Source: Rhodococcus oryzae
GTDB lineage: Bacteria; Actinomycetota; Actinomycetes; Mycobacteriales; Mycobacteriaceae
Assembly: GCF_005049235.1 (NCBI RefSeq)
Contig: NZ_SUMD01000002.1
Coordinates: 186,001-250,000 of the forward strand
Length of the DNA stretch: 64,000 nucleotides
Reading direction: 5' to 3'
A model generated the notes under the pieces. That model ran no database searches. It had not been told where the DNA came from and saw only the letters and a list, made by a program, of their open reading frames with translations. Each line of letters begins with the position of its first letter. Within the stretch, counting starts at the first letter, position 1. The translations under genes and the position numbers were made by a program. Shown here one piece after another: positions 8,012 through 16,505 of the stretch.

Positions 8012-8860
8012 CTAGCGCCCGAGGAACTCCAGGGTGAGGCGCTCGAAGTCCGTCTTGCGCTCGATCTGCGCCCAGTGCCCGCAGCGCGAGAACACGTGCA
8101 GTTCCGCGTTCGGCATCTGCCGGAACGGGAACAGGCTGCCCTCGTAGGGCAGCATTCGGTCGTCCCGGCCCCAGACGAGCAGCGTCTCCTGCTGCACCTG
8201 GGCCGCCCTGGCCCACAGCTGCGGCCGGTCCGCGAACCGCGGATCCGAGAACGTCTGAAAGATCTTGAAGGTGTTGGCGATCGCGCCCGGCGCAAGGGCG
8301 TTCGCGAGCCGCTGGTCGATCAGTTCGTCGGTGACCACCGCGGGGTTGCCGACCATCGTGTCCACCCACGCGACCATGCCCTCGCGCGTCGGGTTCGCCA
8401 GGAACTCGAACAGCCGGCGTGAGCCCTCGCTCACCGGCGGCGCGAAACTGTTGACCGCGAGCCCGCCGGGGCCCATCAGCACCATCCGACGCACCCGCTC
8501 CGGGTGGGCCAGGGCGAATTCCGTACCGACGTTGCCGCCCATGGAGTTTCCGACGATGTCGACGCTCTCGATGCCGAGCTCGTCGAGGAAGAAGCGGATC
8601 GCGTCGGCGGCCACCCTCGGGTACACGTCGTTCCACTCCAGCGCCGGGCTGCGTCCGAATCCGGGCATGTCCAGGACGATCGTGCGGTGGTGCTCGGCGA
8701 ACACGGGGAGGTTCCCCGCGAAATTCGACCAGCCGCTCACCCCGGGGCCGGAGCCGTGCAGCATCAGCAGCACCGGCCCGGTACCCGCCTCGTGATAATG
8801 CAGCTCGTACTCGCCGGTGATGGTCCTGCTGGTGCTCTCGAAACTAAGGGTGGCCGTCAT
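8012..8860 (-). CDS. Meta-cleavage-product hydrolase (alpha/beta fold, HsaD/BphD type)
   Basis: A 282-residue C-C bond hydrolase. LHGSGPGVSGW gives the oxyanion loop seen in BphD/HsaD, Ser106 sits in the elbow GNSMGG, the acid is in LLVWGRDDRMLP and the histidine in CGHWAQIE. This family cleaves the dienoic acid left after extradiol ring opening, releasing 2-hydroxypenta-2,4-dienoate, the substrate of the HsaE-type hydratase encoded nearby. The start is taken at ATG 8860 because AAGGAG lies 6 nt upstream; an in-frame start 9 codons earlier has no such site. It is divergent from the MFS transporter. A second paralogue lies at 10999-11877, so the two may serve different substrates. Confidence 0.85.
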   Translation of the reverse strand: MTATLSFESTSRTITGEYELHYHEAGTGPVLLMLHGSGPGVSGWSNFAGNLPVFAEHHRTIVLDMPGFGRSPALEWNDVYPRVAADAIRFFLDELGIESVDIVGNSMGGNVGTEFALAHPERVRRMVLMGPGGLAVNSFAPPVSEGSRRLFEFLANPTREGMVAWVDTMVGNPAVVTDELIDQRLANALAPGAIANTFKIFQTFSDPRFADRPQLWARAAQVQQETLLVWGRDDRMLPYEGSLFPFRQMPNAELHVFSRCGHWAQIERKTDFERLTLEFLGR

Positions 8861-9281
8861 GGAACTCCTTCTGGTGGTCGACATCACATCTTCAGCTCCA
8901 AGGTAGCCAGCGCGCGTGGCGTGCGCGGCGATCTCGTACCGCTCATCGGGAGATACGGACGCGGTCGCGGGTGGCGCTGCCCTACGCTGCCCGGCCCCGT
9001 GGTGAGGTCCGTGACGATGGTCTCGTGGCGGGCGGCGGCGGACAGTGCTACACGCCCGATTTGCCTATTTACCTCTGCATTTCGGTCCGAATCGACGCGC
9101 AAACCGCTCGGATCTCCCGCTGGGCGGAACAACGGATGGTGCTGGGAGGGCCTCACGAACTGTGATGTCGATTACACATTCAGTCGGCAAGCACCTGGTG
9201 AATGTGAACACCCACCACATGCCCGGCTCGAATCCTCGTCGGTCTCCGACACCGAGTTCGCGGAACACCCGAAAGGACCCG
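8861..9281. other. 421-bp divergent intergenic region
   Basis: This spacer separates the hydrolase (minus) from the MFS transporter (plus) and must hold both promoters. I see no convincing gene: a possible 64-codon frame at 8971-9165 lacks an RBS and family features. An in-frame ATG at 9165 could extend the transporter by 39 residues, but that extension is polar, repetitive in Pro, Ser and Thr, and has no RBS. No clear KstR-type (AACnnGTT core) operator was found. Confidence 0.5.
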
Positions 9282-10805
9282 ATGATGGTCGCTCCAGCTC
9301 AACCCGGCGGATCTGTCCCGCCGCAGGTTCAGGACGCACTCCCGCAGCGGTGGACGCCGCGCCTGATCTTCTCCCTGGCCTCGATCGTGCTCGTCCTCGA
9401 GATGCTCGCGATCAGCTACATGATGATCTCGATGGCCATCCCGGCGATCTCGGGGCATTACCAGACCACGCAGGGTGCCTGGCTGCTCACCTCGTTCCTG
9501 CTCGTCGGTGCGATGACCGCGCCCCTGATCGGCAAGCTCGCCGACATGTACGGCAAGCGCAAGATGCTGCTCGCCTGCATCGCGGTCGCCGCGCTGGGAT
9601 CGTTCATCTCCGCCATCGCGGGCAGCTTCGCGGTGTTGATCGCCGGCCGTGCGCTGTCCGGCCTGCTGGTGCCCTGCCTGTTCCTGAGCTACTCACTGAT
9701 CCGTGACGTGTTCCCGGCCAAGACGATCGCGCTCGCCGTCAGCATCGCGACCAGCGGCATGGGCCTGATCGCCATCCCCGCGCCGTTCATCACCGGATGG
9801 CTGATCGACAACCACGGCTTCCGCAGCATCTTCTGGTTCTTCGTGATCGGCCTCGTCATCCTGGGCGGAATGATCTTCGTGAGCACCGACGAGTCCACCG
9901 TGCGGCTGCGCTCGCGCCTGGACTTCCTCGGCGCCCTGCTGCTCGGCGGCGGTATCGCCGGCATCCTGATCGGCATCAGCTTCGGCCCGACCTGGGGTTG
10001 GAAGTCGGGCTCGACCCTGGCGTACCTGTTCGGCGGCATCGCGCTTGTCGTCGCGTGGCTGGTCACCGCCGGCATCGTCAAGGAGCCGCTGATCGACCTC
10101 AAGGTGCTGCGTCGTCGCCCCGTCATCCTGACCGCCATCGCGGCCGGGTTCATCTACGGCGTCAGCGGCCTGTACACCATGCTGCTCCCGATGATGGCCA
10201 TGACGCCCGAGATCATGGGCCTCGGCTACGGATTCGGTGTCGACGCCGAGGGCTTCGCGCTCTTCCAGGCGCCGATCGGTGCCATGACCGTGATCGGCGG
10301 CCTGATCGTCGGTGTGCTGGTGGGTCGCCACGTCAAGCCGCGGCCGCTGCTGGCCATTGGCATGGTCTCCGCCGCCATCGGTTGCACCCTGACCGCCTAC
10401 TCGCACGACACCAAGGGCATGCTGATCGTGTTCGCAGGCCTGGTCGGTCTCGGCATGGGCATGGGCTACGCGGCGATCCCGAACCTGCTGATCGAGGCGG
10501 TGCCGCCGCAGCTGCAGGCATCCACCGCGAGCATCGTCGGTGTGTTCCAGAGCGTGTTCCCGGCCGCGCTGCCGGTGATCGCGTTCACCGTCATGAACAA
10601 CTCGCACATCGCGCCGATCCCGCTGGAGATGACGGGTGGCATGGCGTTCTACACCGACAAGGGCTTCCAGATCGCCTTCCTCATCGCGGCGGCCGCCGCG
10701 GTGGCGGGCCTGGTCGCGGGTCTGCTGCTGCCGCGCCGCATCGAGCAGGTGGCGGTGCCCACCTCCGCGGCAGCGGGCGAGCCCGCGATGGCCACGGTCG
10801 ACTAG
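9282..10805 (+). CDS. MFS transporter (DHA2-like), probable substrate uptake or efflux in the catabolic region
   Basis: A 507-residue integral membrane protein of about 12-14 helices. After a Pro/Gln-rich cytoplasmic tail, helix 1 runs over about residues 30-50. The MFS motif A is GKLADMYGKRKMLL in the loop after helix 2, and a motif C-like glycine-rich segment (SIATSGMGLIAIPAPFITGW) follows in helix 5. ATG 9282 (or 9285) has GAAAGGA 5-8 nt upstream. Being placed between two meta-cleavage hydrolases, it may import the growth substrate or export an intermediate; this is inferred from position. A strong hairpin ends the transcript 26 nt downstream. Confidence 0.85.
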   Translation: MMVAPAQPGGSVPPQVQDALPQRWTPRLIFSLASIVLVLEMLAISYMMISMAIPAISGHYQTTQGAWLLTSFLLVGAMTAPLIGKLADMYGKRKMLLACIAVAALGSFISAIAGSFAVLIAGRALSGLLVPCLFLSYSLIRDVFPAKTIALAVSIATSGMGLIAIPAPFITGWLIDNHGFRSIFWFFVIGLVILGGMIFVSTDESTVRLRSRLDFLGALLLGGGIAGILIGISFGPTWGWKSGSTLAYLFGGIALVVAWLVTAGIVKEPLIDLKVLRRRPVILTAIAAGFIYGVSGLYTMLLPMMAMTPEIMGLGYGFGVDAEGFALFQAPIGAMTVIGGLIVGVLVGRHVKPRPLLAIGMVSAAIGCTLTAYSHDTKGMLIVFAGLVGLGMGMGYAAIPNLLIEAVPPQLQASTASIVGVFQSVFPAALPVIAFTVMNNSHIAPIPLEMTGGMAFYTDKGFQIAFLIAAAAAVAGLVAGLLLPRRIEQVAVPTSAAAGEPAMATVD

Positions 10806-10831
10806 TCGCCCGCAGGCGACATCTCGCCAAG

Positions 10832-10878
10832 GTGAAGGGCACTCCCGTCCGGTCCGACCGGATGGGGGTGCCCTTCAC
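10832..10878 (+). terminator. Hairpin terminator after the MFS gene
   Basis: A 21-bp inverted repeat (10832-10852 and 10858-10878) with a 5-nt loop. The two differences between the arms are both G-U compatible in RNA. It begins 26 nt after the transporter stop. Confidence 0.8.
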
Positions 10879-10998
10879 GCATGTCCGGGCACGGGTTGCC
10901 CACTGACCGGAACGGCACCTGGGAGCGGGGCCGCGGCGGTGGCAGCGTGGCGGGTAATCAGCGGGCTGACGTACCGCTTCTTGAGACGGAGGTAGGCG

Positions 10999-11877
10999 AT
11001 GACATCGGACCTGAGCTACGAGGGCACCCTGCGGGAGGTCACCACCGACGCGGGCGTCCTGCGCTATCACGAGGCGGGCGACGGTCCCCCACTGTTGCTG
11101 TTGCACGGGTCGGGCCCCGGCGTCACCGGGTGGCGTAACTACCGGGGCAACCTCGGCTTCTTCGCCGAGCACTTCCGTTGTCTCGTACTGGAATTCCCGG
11201 GCTTCGGCGTCAGCGATGACTTCGGCGGCCACCCGATGGTCACCGCGCTGCAGTCGGTTGAGGTGTTCGTCGACGCGCTCGGGCTCGACAGCGTCGACAT
11301 CATCGGCAACTCGATGGGCGGCGGCGTCGGCATCAGCTACGCGATCAACCACCCCGACAAGGTGCGCCGGCTCGTGACCATCGGCGGCATCGGTAAGAAC
11401 ATCTTCAGCCCCGGCCCTGGCGAGGGCATCAAGCTGCTCCAGGAGTTCACCGAGGCGCCGACCCGCGAGCGCCTCATTCAGTGGCTGCACTCGATGGTCT
11501 ACGACCCGTCGATGGTGACCGAGGAACTCATCGAGGAGCGCTGGACCCAGGCCACCGATCCGGAGACCCTCGACAGCGCCCGCCGGATGTACGGCAAGGC
11601 CGCGTTCGCGCAGATGGTGAAGATGATGGAGGCCTCCGATGCGCCGCCGCCGTGGGCGATGATGCACAAGGTCAAGGCGCCGACGCTGCTGACGTGGGGC
11701 CGCGACGACCGGGTCAGCCCGCTGGACATGGCGCTGATCCCGATGCGCACCATCCCCAATGCCGAGCTGCACGTGTTCCCCAACTGTGGGCACTGGGCGA
11801 TGATCGAGCAGAAGGAGGCGTTCGAGTCCGCCGTCCTCGCTTTCCTGCTGCGCAAGGACGCGGCCGGCAGGCCCTGA
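10999..11877 (+). CDS. Second meta-cleavage-product hydrolase (alpha/beta fold)
   Basis: A 292-residue paralogue of the hydrolase at 8012-8860. Shared features are LLLHGSGPGVTGW, nucleophile Ser105 in GNSMGGG, LTWGRDDRVSP for the acid and CGHWAMIEQ for the histidine. A lid of about 60 residues lies between FSPGPGEGI and APPPWAMM. ATG 10999 follows GGAGGTAGGCG at good spacing. The product side of the reaction, 2-hydroxypenta-2,4-dienoate, is handled by the hydratase-aldolase-dehydrogenase operon immediately downstream on the other strand. HsaD of cholesterol degradation has the same role, but whether this copy or the other is the HsaD orthologue cannot be decided by eye. Confidence 0.86.
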   Translation: MTSDLSYEGTLREVTTDAGVLRYHEAGDGPPLLLLHGSGPGVTGWRNYRGNLGFFAEHFRCLVLEFPGFGVSDDFGGHPMVTALQSVEVFVDALGLDSVDIIGNSMGGGVGISYAINHPDKVRRLVTIGGIGKNIFSPGPGEGIKLLQEFTEAPTRERLIQWLHSMVYDPSMVTEELIEERWTQATDPETLDSARRMYGKAAFAQMVKMMEASDAPPPWAMMHKVKAPTLLTWGRDDRVSPLDMALIPMRTIPNAELHVFPNCGHWAMIEQKEAFESAVLAFLLRKDAAGRP

Positions 11878-11902
11878 CGCTACCGTCGCCTGGGAACACC
11901 AA

Positions 11903-11933
11903 GGGGGCTGTGACCTTTCCGGTCACAGCCCCC
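11903..11933. terminator. Bidirectional hairpin between convergent catabolic genes
   Basis: A perfect 13-bp inverted repeat (11903-11915 and 11921-11933) with a 5-nt loop, lying between the hydrolase stop (11877) and the aldolase stop (11949). Confidence 0.85.
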
Positions 11934-11948
11934 CTGTCGTACCTGAGG

Positions 11949-12983
11949 TCAGGCGCTGGCGCCCTTGCCCTCGCGCTCCGCAACCAGGTTCAGAGCGATG
12001 TCGACGAGCATGTCCTCCTGGCCGCCGACCAGCTTGCGCTTGCCGGCCTCGAGCAGCAGAGTGCGGACGTCGATGCCGTAGCGGGCCGACGCCGTCTCCG
12101 CGTGCCGCAGGAAGCTCGAGTACACACCGGCGTAGCCGAGGGTCAGGGTCTCGCGGTCGACGCGCACCGGCCGGTCCTGCAGCGGACGGACGATGTCGTC
12201 GGCGGCGTCCTGCAGGGCGAACACATCGCAGCCGTGCTTCCACTCGTACAGGTCGGCGACCGCGATGAACGGCTCGATCGGGCAGTTGCCCGCGCCCGCA
12301 CCGTGCCCGGCGAGGGACGCGTCGACGCGGTAAACACCCTCCTCGACGGCGACGACGCTGTTCGCCACCGACAGCGAGAGGTTCTCGTGGGCGTGGATGC
12401 CGATCTCGGTGCCCTCGTTGAGGACCTCGCGGTAGGCGCGGACCCGGTCGCGGACCCCACCCATGGTCAGGCGTCCACCCGAGTCGGTGACGTAGACGCA
12501 GTGCGCGCCATACGATTCCATCAGCTTGGCCTGCTTGGCGAGCTCCTCGGCGGGTGCCATGTGGCTCATCATCAGGAAGCCGGAGACGTCCATGCCGATT
12601 TCGCGGGCGGTCTCGATGTGCTGGGCGGAGACGTCGGCCTCGGTGCAGTGCGTCGCGATGCGCACCGACCGCACGCCCAGCTTGTAGGCGTGCTTGAGCT
12701 CCTCGATGGTGCCGACACCGGGCAGCAGCAGCGTGGTCAGGCGGGCGTTCTGGATGGACTCCGCCGCGGCCTCGATCCACTCCCAGTCGGTGTGCGAGCC
12801 GGGACCGTAGTTCACGGACCCGCCGGCGAGACCGTCACCGTGGGCGACCTCGATGGCGTCGACGCCGGCGGCGTCGAGGGCCGACACGATGCGCTTGACG
12901 TCCTCCGGCGAGATCCGGTGGCGCACCGCGTGCATGCCGTCCCGGAGGGTGACGTCCTGGACGAAGATGGTGGGGTTGCTCAT
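11949..12983 (-). CDS. hsaF: 4-Hydroxy-2-oxovalerate aldolase (HsaF/DmpG/BphI type)
   Basis: A 344-residue class II aldolase of the DmpG family. The N-terminal metal and substrate motif [13 protein letters not shown] holds Arg14 and Asp15; the metal-binding histidines lie in [11 protein letters not shown], with [10 protein letters not shown] and [14 protein letters not shown] also typical. The C-terminal helical part ([17 protein letters not shown]) forms the contact with the partner dehydrogenase. It splits 4-hydroxy-2-oxoacids into pyruvate and an aldehyde, which is channelled to the acylating dehydrogenase. The ATG overlaps the hsaG stop by 4 nt (ATGA). It is the last gene of the operon. 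Confidence 0.93.
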   Translation of the reverse strand: MSNPTIFVQDVTLRDGMHAVRHRISPEDVKRIVSALDAAGVDAIEVAHGDGLAGGSVNYGPGSHTDWEWIEAAAESIQNARLTTLLLPGVGTIEELKHAYKLGVRSVRIATHCTEADVSAQHIETAREIGMDVSGFLMMSHMAPAEELAKQAKLMESYGAHCVYVTDSGGRLTMGGVRDRVRAYREVLNEGTEIGIHAHENLSLSVANSVVAVEEGVYRVDASLAGHGAGAGNCPIEPFIAVADLYEWKHGCDVFALQDAADDIVRPLQDRPVRVDRETLTLGYAGVYSSFLRHAETASARYGIDVRTLLLEAGKRKLVGGQEDMLVDIALNLVAEREGKGASA

Positions 12984-13924
12984 CGGGTGGCTTCCTTCTT
13001 CTGTGCGATCCGCTCCGCGATCTGCTGTCCGGCGGAGGTCATGATGTCGAGGTTGCCGGCGTAGGCGGGCAGGTAGTGTCCGGCGCCCTCGACCTCGAGG
13101 AAGATCGACACCTGGTGGGTCGGTCGGTTGCCGTCGACGACCAGGGTCTCGACCGGCTGGTCTGCGGGGATCTCGGTGATCTGAACCTGCTGCTTGAGGC
13201 GGTATCCGGGGACGTAGGCCGAGACGTCGCCTACCATCTTCTCGATCGACTGGCGGATCTCGTCGTGGGTGGCCGGGTCCGGCGCGTCGACGAGGCAGAA
13301 GACCGTGTCGCGCATGATGAGCGGCGGCTCGGCGGGGTTGAGGATGATGATGGCCTTGCCGCGCCTGGCGCCGCCGACCGACACGATCGCCGCGGACGTG
13401 GTCTCGGTGAACTCGTCGATGTTGGCGCGGGTACCGGGGCCCGCCGACTTCGACGCGATCGACGCGACGATCTCGGCGTACGCCACCGGGACCACCCGTG
13501 AGACGGCCGCGACCATCGGGATGGTGGCCTGGCCACCACACGTCACCATGTTCACGTTCGGCGCGTCGAGGTGGTCGTCGCCGTTGACCGCTGGGATCAC
13601 ATACGGCCCGATGGCGGCCGGGGTGAGGTCGATCATGCGCTTGCCGAGCGGGGCCAGACGCGCGTTGTTCGCGACGTGCGCCTTCGCCGACGTGGCGTCG
13701 AAGACGATCTCGATCTCGTCGAAGTTCGGCAGCGCGACGAGGCCCTCGACGCCCTCAGCGGTGATCGGCACGCCGAGCTTCGCCGCCCGTGCCAGACCGT
13801 CGGAGGCGGGGTCGATACCGACCATCGCGCCCATTTCCAGGTGCTCCGAATGGTTGAGCACCTTGATCATCAGATCGGTGCCGATGTTGCCCGATCCGAT
13901 GATCGCGACCTTGACTTTGCTCAT
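12980..13924 (-). CDS. hsaG: Acylating acetaldehyde/propionaldehyde dehydrogenase (HsaG/DmpF/BphJ type)
   Basis: A 314-residue enzyme with NAD-binding [11 protein letters not shown] at residues 8-18 and catalytic Cys129 in [12 protein letters not shown]. It oxidises the aldehyde released by HsaF to acetyl-CoA or propionyl-CoA within the aldolase-dehydrogenase complex. It overlaps both neighbours by 4 nt (ATGA on each side), so the three proteins are translated in a coupled way, as expected for a channeling complex. In cholesterol degradation the HsaF/HsaG pair yields pyruvate and propionyl-CoA; on simple aromatics the DmpFG-type pair yields acetyl-CoA. Both remain possible here. Confidence 0.93.
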   Translation of the reverse strand: MSKVKVAIIGSGNIGTDLMIKVLNHSEHLEMGAMVGIDPASDGLARAAKLGVPITAEGVEGLVALPNFDEIEIVFDATSAKAHVANNARLAPLGKRMIDLTPAAIGPYVIPAVNGDDHLDAPNVNMVTCGGQATIPMVAAVSRVVPVAYAEIVASIASKSAGPGTRANIDEFTETTSAAIVSVGGARRGKAIIILNPAEPPLIMRDTVFCLVDAPDPATHDEIRQSIEKMVGDVSAYVPGYRLKQQVQITEIPADQPVETLVVDGNRPTHQVSIFLEVEGAGHYLPAYAGNLDIMTSAGQQIAERIAQKKEATR

Positions 13925-14745
13925 GCTTCCTTCTCTCCCACGAAACTGGCGGTCACGGTGCCGAGACCGGACACGGTGACGGTGACGGTGTTGCCGGCGG
14001 CGACGGTCGCCATCGGGCCGAGGGCGCCGGACAGGATGACCTGACCGGCGAGCAGCGGCTGGCCGAGGTCGCGCGCCGCGCGGGCGAGCCACACCACGGC
14101 CTCGATCGGGTCGCCGAGGCAGGCGGCGCCGTTTCCGGAGGAGACCTCCTGGCCGTCGACGGCCATCGACATGACGACGTCCACCGGATTGATCTCGTCG
14201 AGCGTGCGCCGCTCGGATCCGAGGACGTAGACACCGGACGATGCGTTGTCGGCGACGGTGTCGCCGAAGCGGATGTCCCAGTTCTCGATGCGGCTGTCGC
14301 AGATCTCCAGTGCGGCGACGGCGTACTCGATCGCGCCGCGGACCTGGGCCGCGTCCAGCGGGCCGTCGGCCAGGTCGGCGCCGAGCACGAACGCGACCTC
14401 GCCCTCGATCTTCGGCTGGATCAGCAGGCTCATCGGGATGTCGGCGCCATTGGCGTACGCCATGTTGTCGAACAGGACGCCGAGGTCGGGCTGGTCGACG
14501 CCGAGCTGCTGCTGGACGGCGACCGAGGTCAGGCCGATCTTGCGGCCCACGACTGTGGCGCCGGCCTGCCGCCGGAGGTCGTTGACGCGCTGCTGGACGG
14601 CGTAGGCGGCGGCGAGGTCGTCGGCGCCGATCAGATCCCGCACCGGCGAGCAGGGCACACCGGCCGCGGCGGCGGACGCGAGGCGGTCCGCGGCGGTGGC
14701 GATGTCGGACTCGCTCGCCGCGATGGAGTTCGTGGGCTGGCTCAT
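13921..14745 (-). CDS. hsaE: 2-Hydroxypenta-2,4-dienoate hydratase (HsaE/MhpD type)
   Basis: A 274-residue member of the fumarylacetoacetase-fold hydratases. The blocks [36 protein letters not shown] and the [18 protein letters not shown] segment are characteristic. It adds water to 2-hydroxypenta-2,4-dienoate to give 4-hydroxy-2-oxovalerate, the substrate of HsaF. It is the first gene of hsaE-hsaG-hsaF, with a 4-nt overlap to hsaG, and is divergent from an IclR gene across 66 bp. The ATG at 14745 follows an AGGGGCC segment. The order E-G-F is as in the Mycobacterium tuberculosis cholesterol cluster. Confidence 0.92.
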   Translation of the reverse strand: MSQPTNSIAASESDIATAADRLASAAAAGVPCSPVRDLIGADDLAAAYAVQQRVNDLRRQAGATVVGRKIGLTSVAVQQQLGVDQPDLGVLFDNMAYANGADIPMSLLIQPKIEGEVAFVLGADLADGPLDAAQVRGAIEYAVAALEICDSRIENWDIRFGDTVADNASSGVYVLGSERRTLDEINPVDVVMSMAVDGQEVSSGNGAACLGDPIEAVVWLARAARDLGQPLLAGQVILSGALGPMATVAAGNTVTVTVSGLGTVTASFVGEKEA

Positions 14746-14802
14746 GGCCCCTACTGTTACGGGATCCGTGCGGCCGAACCAGCCCTTCGTCTCACTCAGC
14801 GA

Positions 14803-14808
14803 TACGCT
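14803..14808 (+). promoter_or_regulatory. Possible -10 element of a leaderless IclR transcript
   Basis: TACGCT fits the actinobacterial TANNNT -10 pattern and ends 6 nt before the second ATG of the IclR gene (14815). No Shine-Dalgarno sequence precedes either ATG, so transcription may begin at the start codon itself. Based only on spacing. Confidence 0.3.
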
Positions 14809-14811
14809 CGA

Positions 14812-15576
14812 ATGATGACGGGCGCCGCGGACCTCGATACCGTGCTCGGCAAGGCGGTGACGATCCTGCGCGCCTTCCGGGCAGAGGATCAGGTGCTCAC
14901 CCTCGCCGACCTGGTCCGACGCACGGGGCTGCACAAGGCGACCGTGCATCGACTCGCCGGTGATCTGGTCGCGAACCGACTGCTCGACCGCGTCGACGGC
15001 GGCTACCGCCTCAGCGGCGGCCTCTTCGAACTCGGGATGCGGGCATCGGTCGAACGCAGCCTGCTCGAGGTCGCGATGCCCTTTCTGCAGGACCTGTACG
15101 AGCGAACCCACGAGACCGTGCATCTCGGCGTCCGGGAGGGTCACGACGTCGTCTACATCGCGAAGATCGGCGGTCACCGTCAGGCGAAGTCGCCGTCGCG
15201 GACGGGTGGACGAAATCCGTTGCACTGCACCGCGATCGGCAAGGCACTCCTGGCGCATGCGGGTCCGGACATCCAGCGGGAGGTGCTCTCGTCGCCGATG
15301 ACCCGGCGTACCGCTCACACGGTGGTGGCGCCAGGACTGCTGCGCCGTCAGCTGACGAGGATCGTGGAGACGGGCGTGGCCTTCGAACACGAGGAATCCG
15401 CCCTCGGTCTCACCTGTGTCGCGGCGCCGGTGCTCGGGCAGGGCGAGGAGCCCCTCGCCGCCATCAGCGTCACCGGCCCGACCGGGCGGTTTCGACCGGA
15501 GAGCCAGGTCGGGGCCGTGCGTGCGGCGGCCGCGGGGCTGGGGAGTACCTTGGCGCGGCGCGAGCGCCTCCGGTAG
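14812..15576 (+). CDS. IclR-family transcriptional regulator next to hsaEGF
   Basis: A 254-residue IclR protein. The winged HTH covers about residues 8-65 (LTLADLVRRTGLHKATVHRL as recognition helix), and the effector domain follows (NPLHCTAIGKALLAH, GVAFEHEESALGLTCVAAPV). It is divergent from hsaE with only 66 bp between, the classic layout of a local repressor or activator of a catabolic operon. It resembles the IclR at 678-1541 in both domains, and the two may respond to successive intermediates. Two ATGs occur in a row (14812, 14815) without an RBS; a leaderless start is possible. Confidence 0.9.
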   Translation: MMTGAADLDTVLGKAVTILRAFRAEDQVLTLADLVRRTGLHKATVHRLAGDLVANRLLDRVDGGYRLSGGLFELGMRASVERSLLEVAMPFLQDLYERTHETVHLGVREGHDVVYIAKIGGHRQAKSPSRTGGRNPLHCTAIGKALLAHAGPDIQREVLSSPMTRRTAHTVVAPGLLRRQLTRIVETGVAFEHEESALGLTCVAAPVLGQGEEPLAAISVTGPTGRFRPESQVGAVRAAAAGLGSTLARRERLR

Positions 15577-15704
15577 GACCGGCCGACGGCGTCCGGGGGC
15601 GCACCCTCGGTCGTATGTAGAGTGCACATCGCACGCATGACGCTCCGTGCACCAGGACCGTTGCCCTCGTGCCCGGTGTCGACTTCCCGCACTAGTGAGG
15701 CACT

Positions 15705-16382
15705 GTGACTGACTCGATCGCTCACCAACAACAGCTCTACGTCGCGGACGGACTGTCCGACGAGGAGATCGCGCAGCAGGCGGACCTGTACGGGCCGCTG
15801 ACCGACAGCGTCAGGGAGCTGATCGAGATCGCGCTGCTGACCGAGGTCGACGACCCGGAGGTGCGCGCCGCGATGGAGCACATCGAGTCCGCCAAGCAGT
15901 TGCTGCGGAAGCAGATGATCCCCGGACCGTACGGCGTGCGCTGGGGCGCCTCGGGTCAGAAGCGGGCCTGGGGCAATGCCGCGGCCGGGCTGCGCAATGC
16001 GATCGCGCCGCCGTTGGTCATCGACTGCGACCCCGACGGGCGCGCGTCGACCGACTTCCACCTGGGGTCGGCCTACGAGGGTCCCGCCGGTCTCACGCAC
16101 GGTGGTGTGTCCGCTCTGGTGCTCGATCAGGTGCTCGGTGCGGCGGCTGAGGCGGGCGGTGCGCCCGGCATGACCGGGACGCTGACCCTGCGTTACCGCC
16201 GCCCCACCCCGCTCGGCGCGCTGCACGCCGAGGCGCGCATCGATCGCCTCGAGGGCGTCAAGACCATCGTCGTCGGGCATCTTGCCGGGCCGGACGGTGT
16301 CTGCGTGGAGGCGGAGGGGGTCTTCATCCTGCCGCGCTGGGTTCGGGACAGGAACAGCGCAACGGTGTCCGATCCGGTCTGA
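15705..16382 (+). CDS. Hotdog-fold (PaaI/4HBT) acyl-CoA thioesterase-like protein
   Basis: A 225-residue protein with about 100 N-terminal residues that are acidic and helical (repeated Glu/Asp, no recognised motif) followed by a single hotdog domain (about 110-215). The helix segment GPAGLTHGGVSALVLDQVLG is the PaaI-type catalytic region, and TGTLTLRYRRPTPLG is the central strand. Such enzymes hydrolyse CoA thioesters to free CoA in catabolic routes. GTG at 15705 is the assumed start; the RBS is weak (GTGAGG). It lies downstream of the IclR gene with a 128-bp gap, so it may have its own promoter. Substrate unknown. Confidence 0.8.
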   Translation: MTDSIAHQQQLYVADGLSDEEIAQQADLYGPLTDSVRELIEIALLTEVDDPEVRAAMEHIESAKQLLRKQMIPGPYGVRWGASGQKRAWGNAAAGLRNAIAPPLVIDCDPDGRASTDFHLGSAYEGPAGLTHGGVSALVLDQVLGAAAEAGGAPGMTGTLTLRYRRPTPLGALHAEARIDRLEGVKTIVVGHLAGPDGVCVEAEGVFILPRWVRDRNSATVSDPV

Positions 16383-16505
16383 CCGATCATCGCTGCCCTC
16401 GAGCGGGTGGCAAAAGGTGCACAACAAGATCGTCACCACGAGCCCGTCCTGATCTGCCGGGGGTAGCGTAAAACGCATCGAATCCCGGCGAGACGAGGGG
16501 ACGTT

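Noticed and set aside
8971-9165. Possible 64-codon gene in the divergent spacer
   Set aside because: No RBS, no recognisable motif, and it ends just before the in-frame ATG of the transporter region.
11949-13541. N-terminal extension of the aldolase into the dehydrogenase gene
   Set aside because: The extra sequence is an out-of-frame shadow of hsaG; the real start overlaps the hsaG stop by 4 nt.
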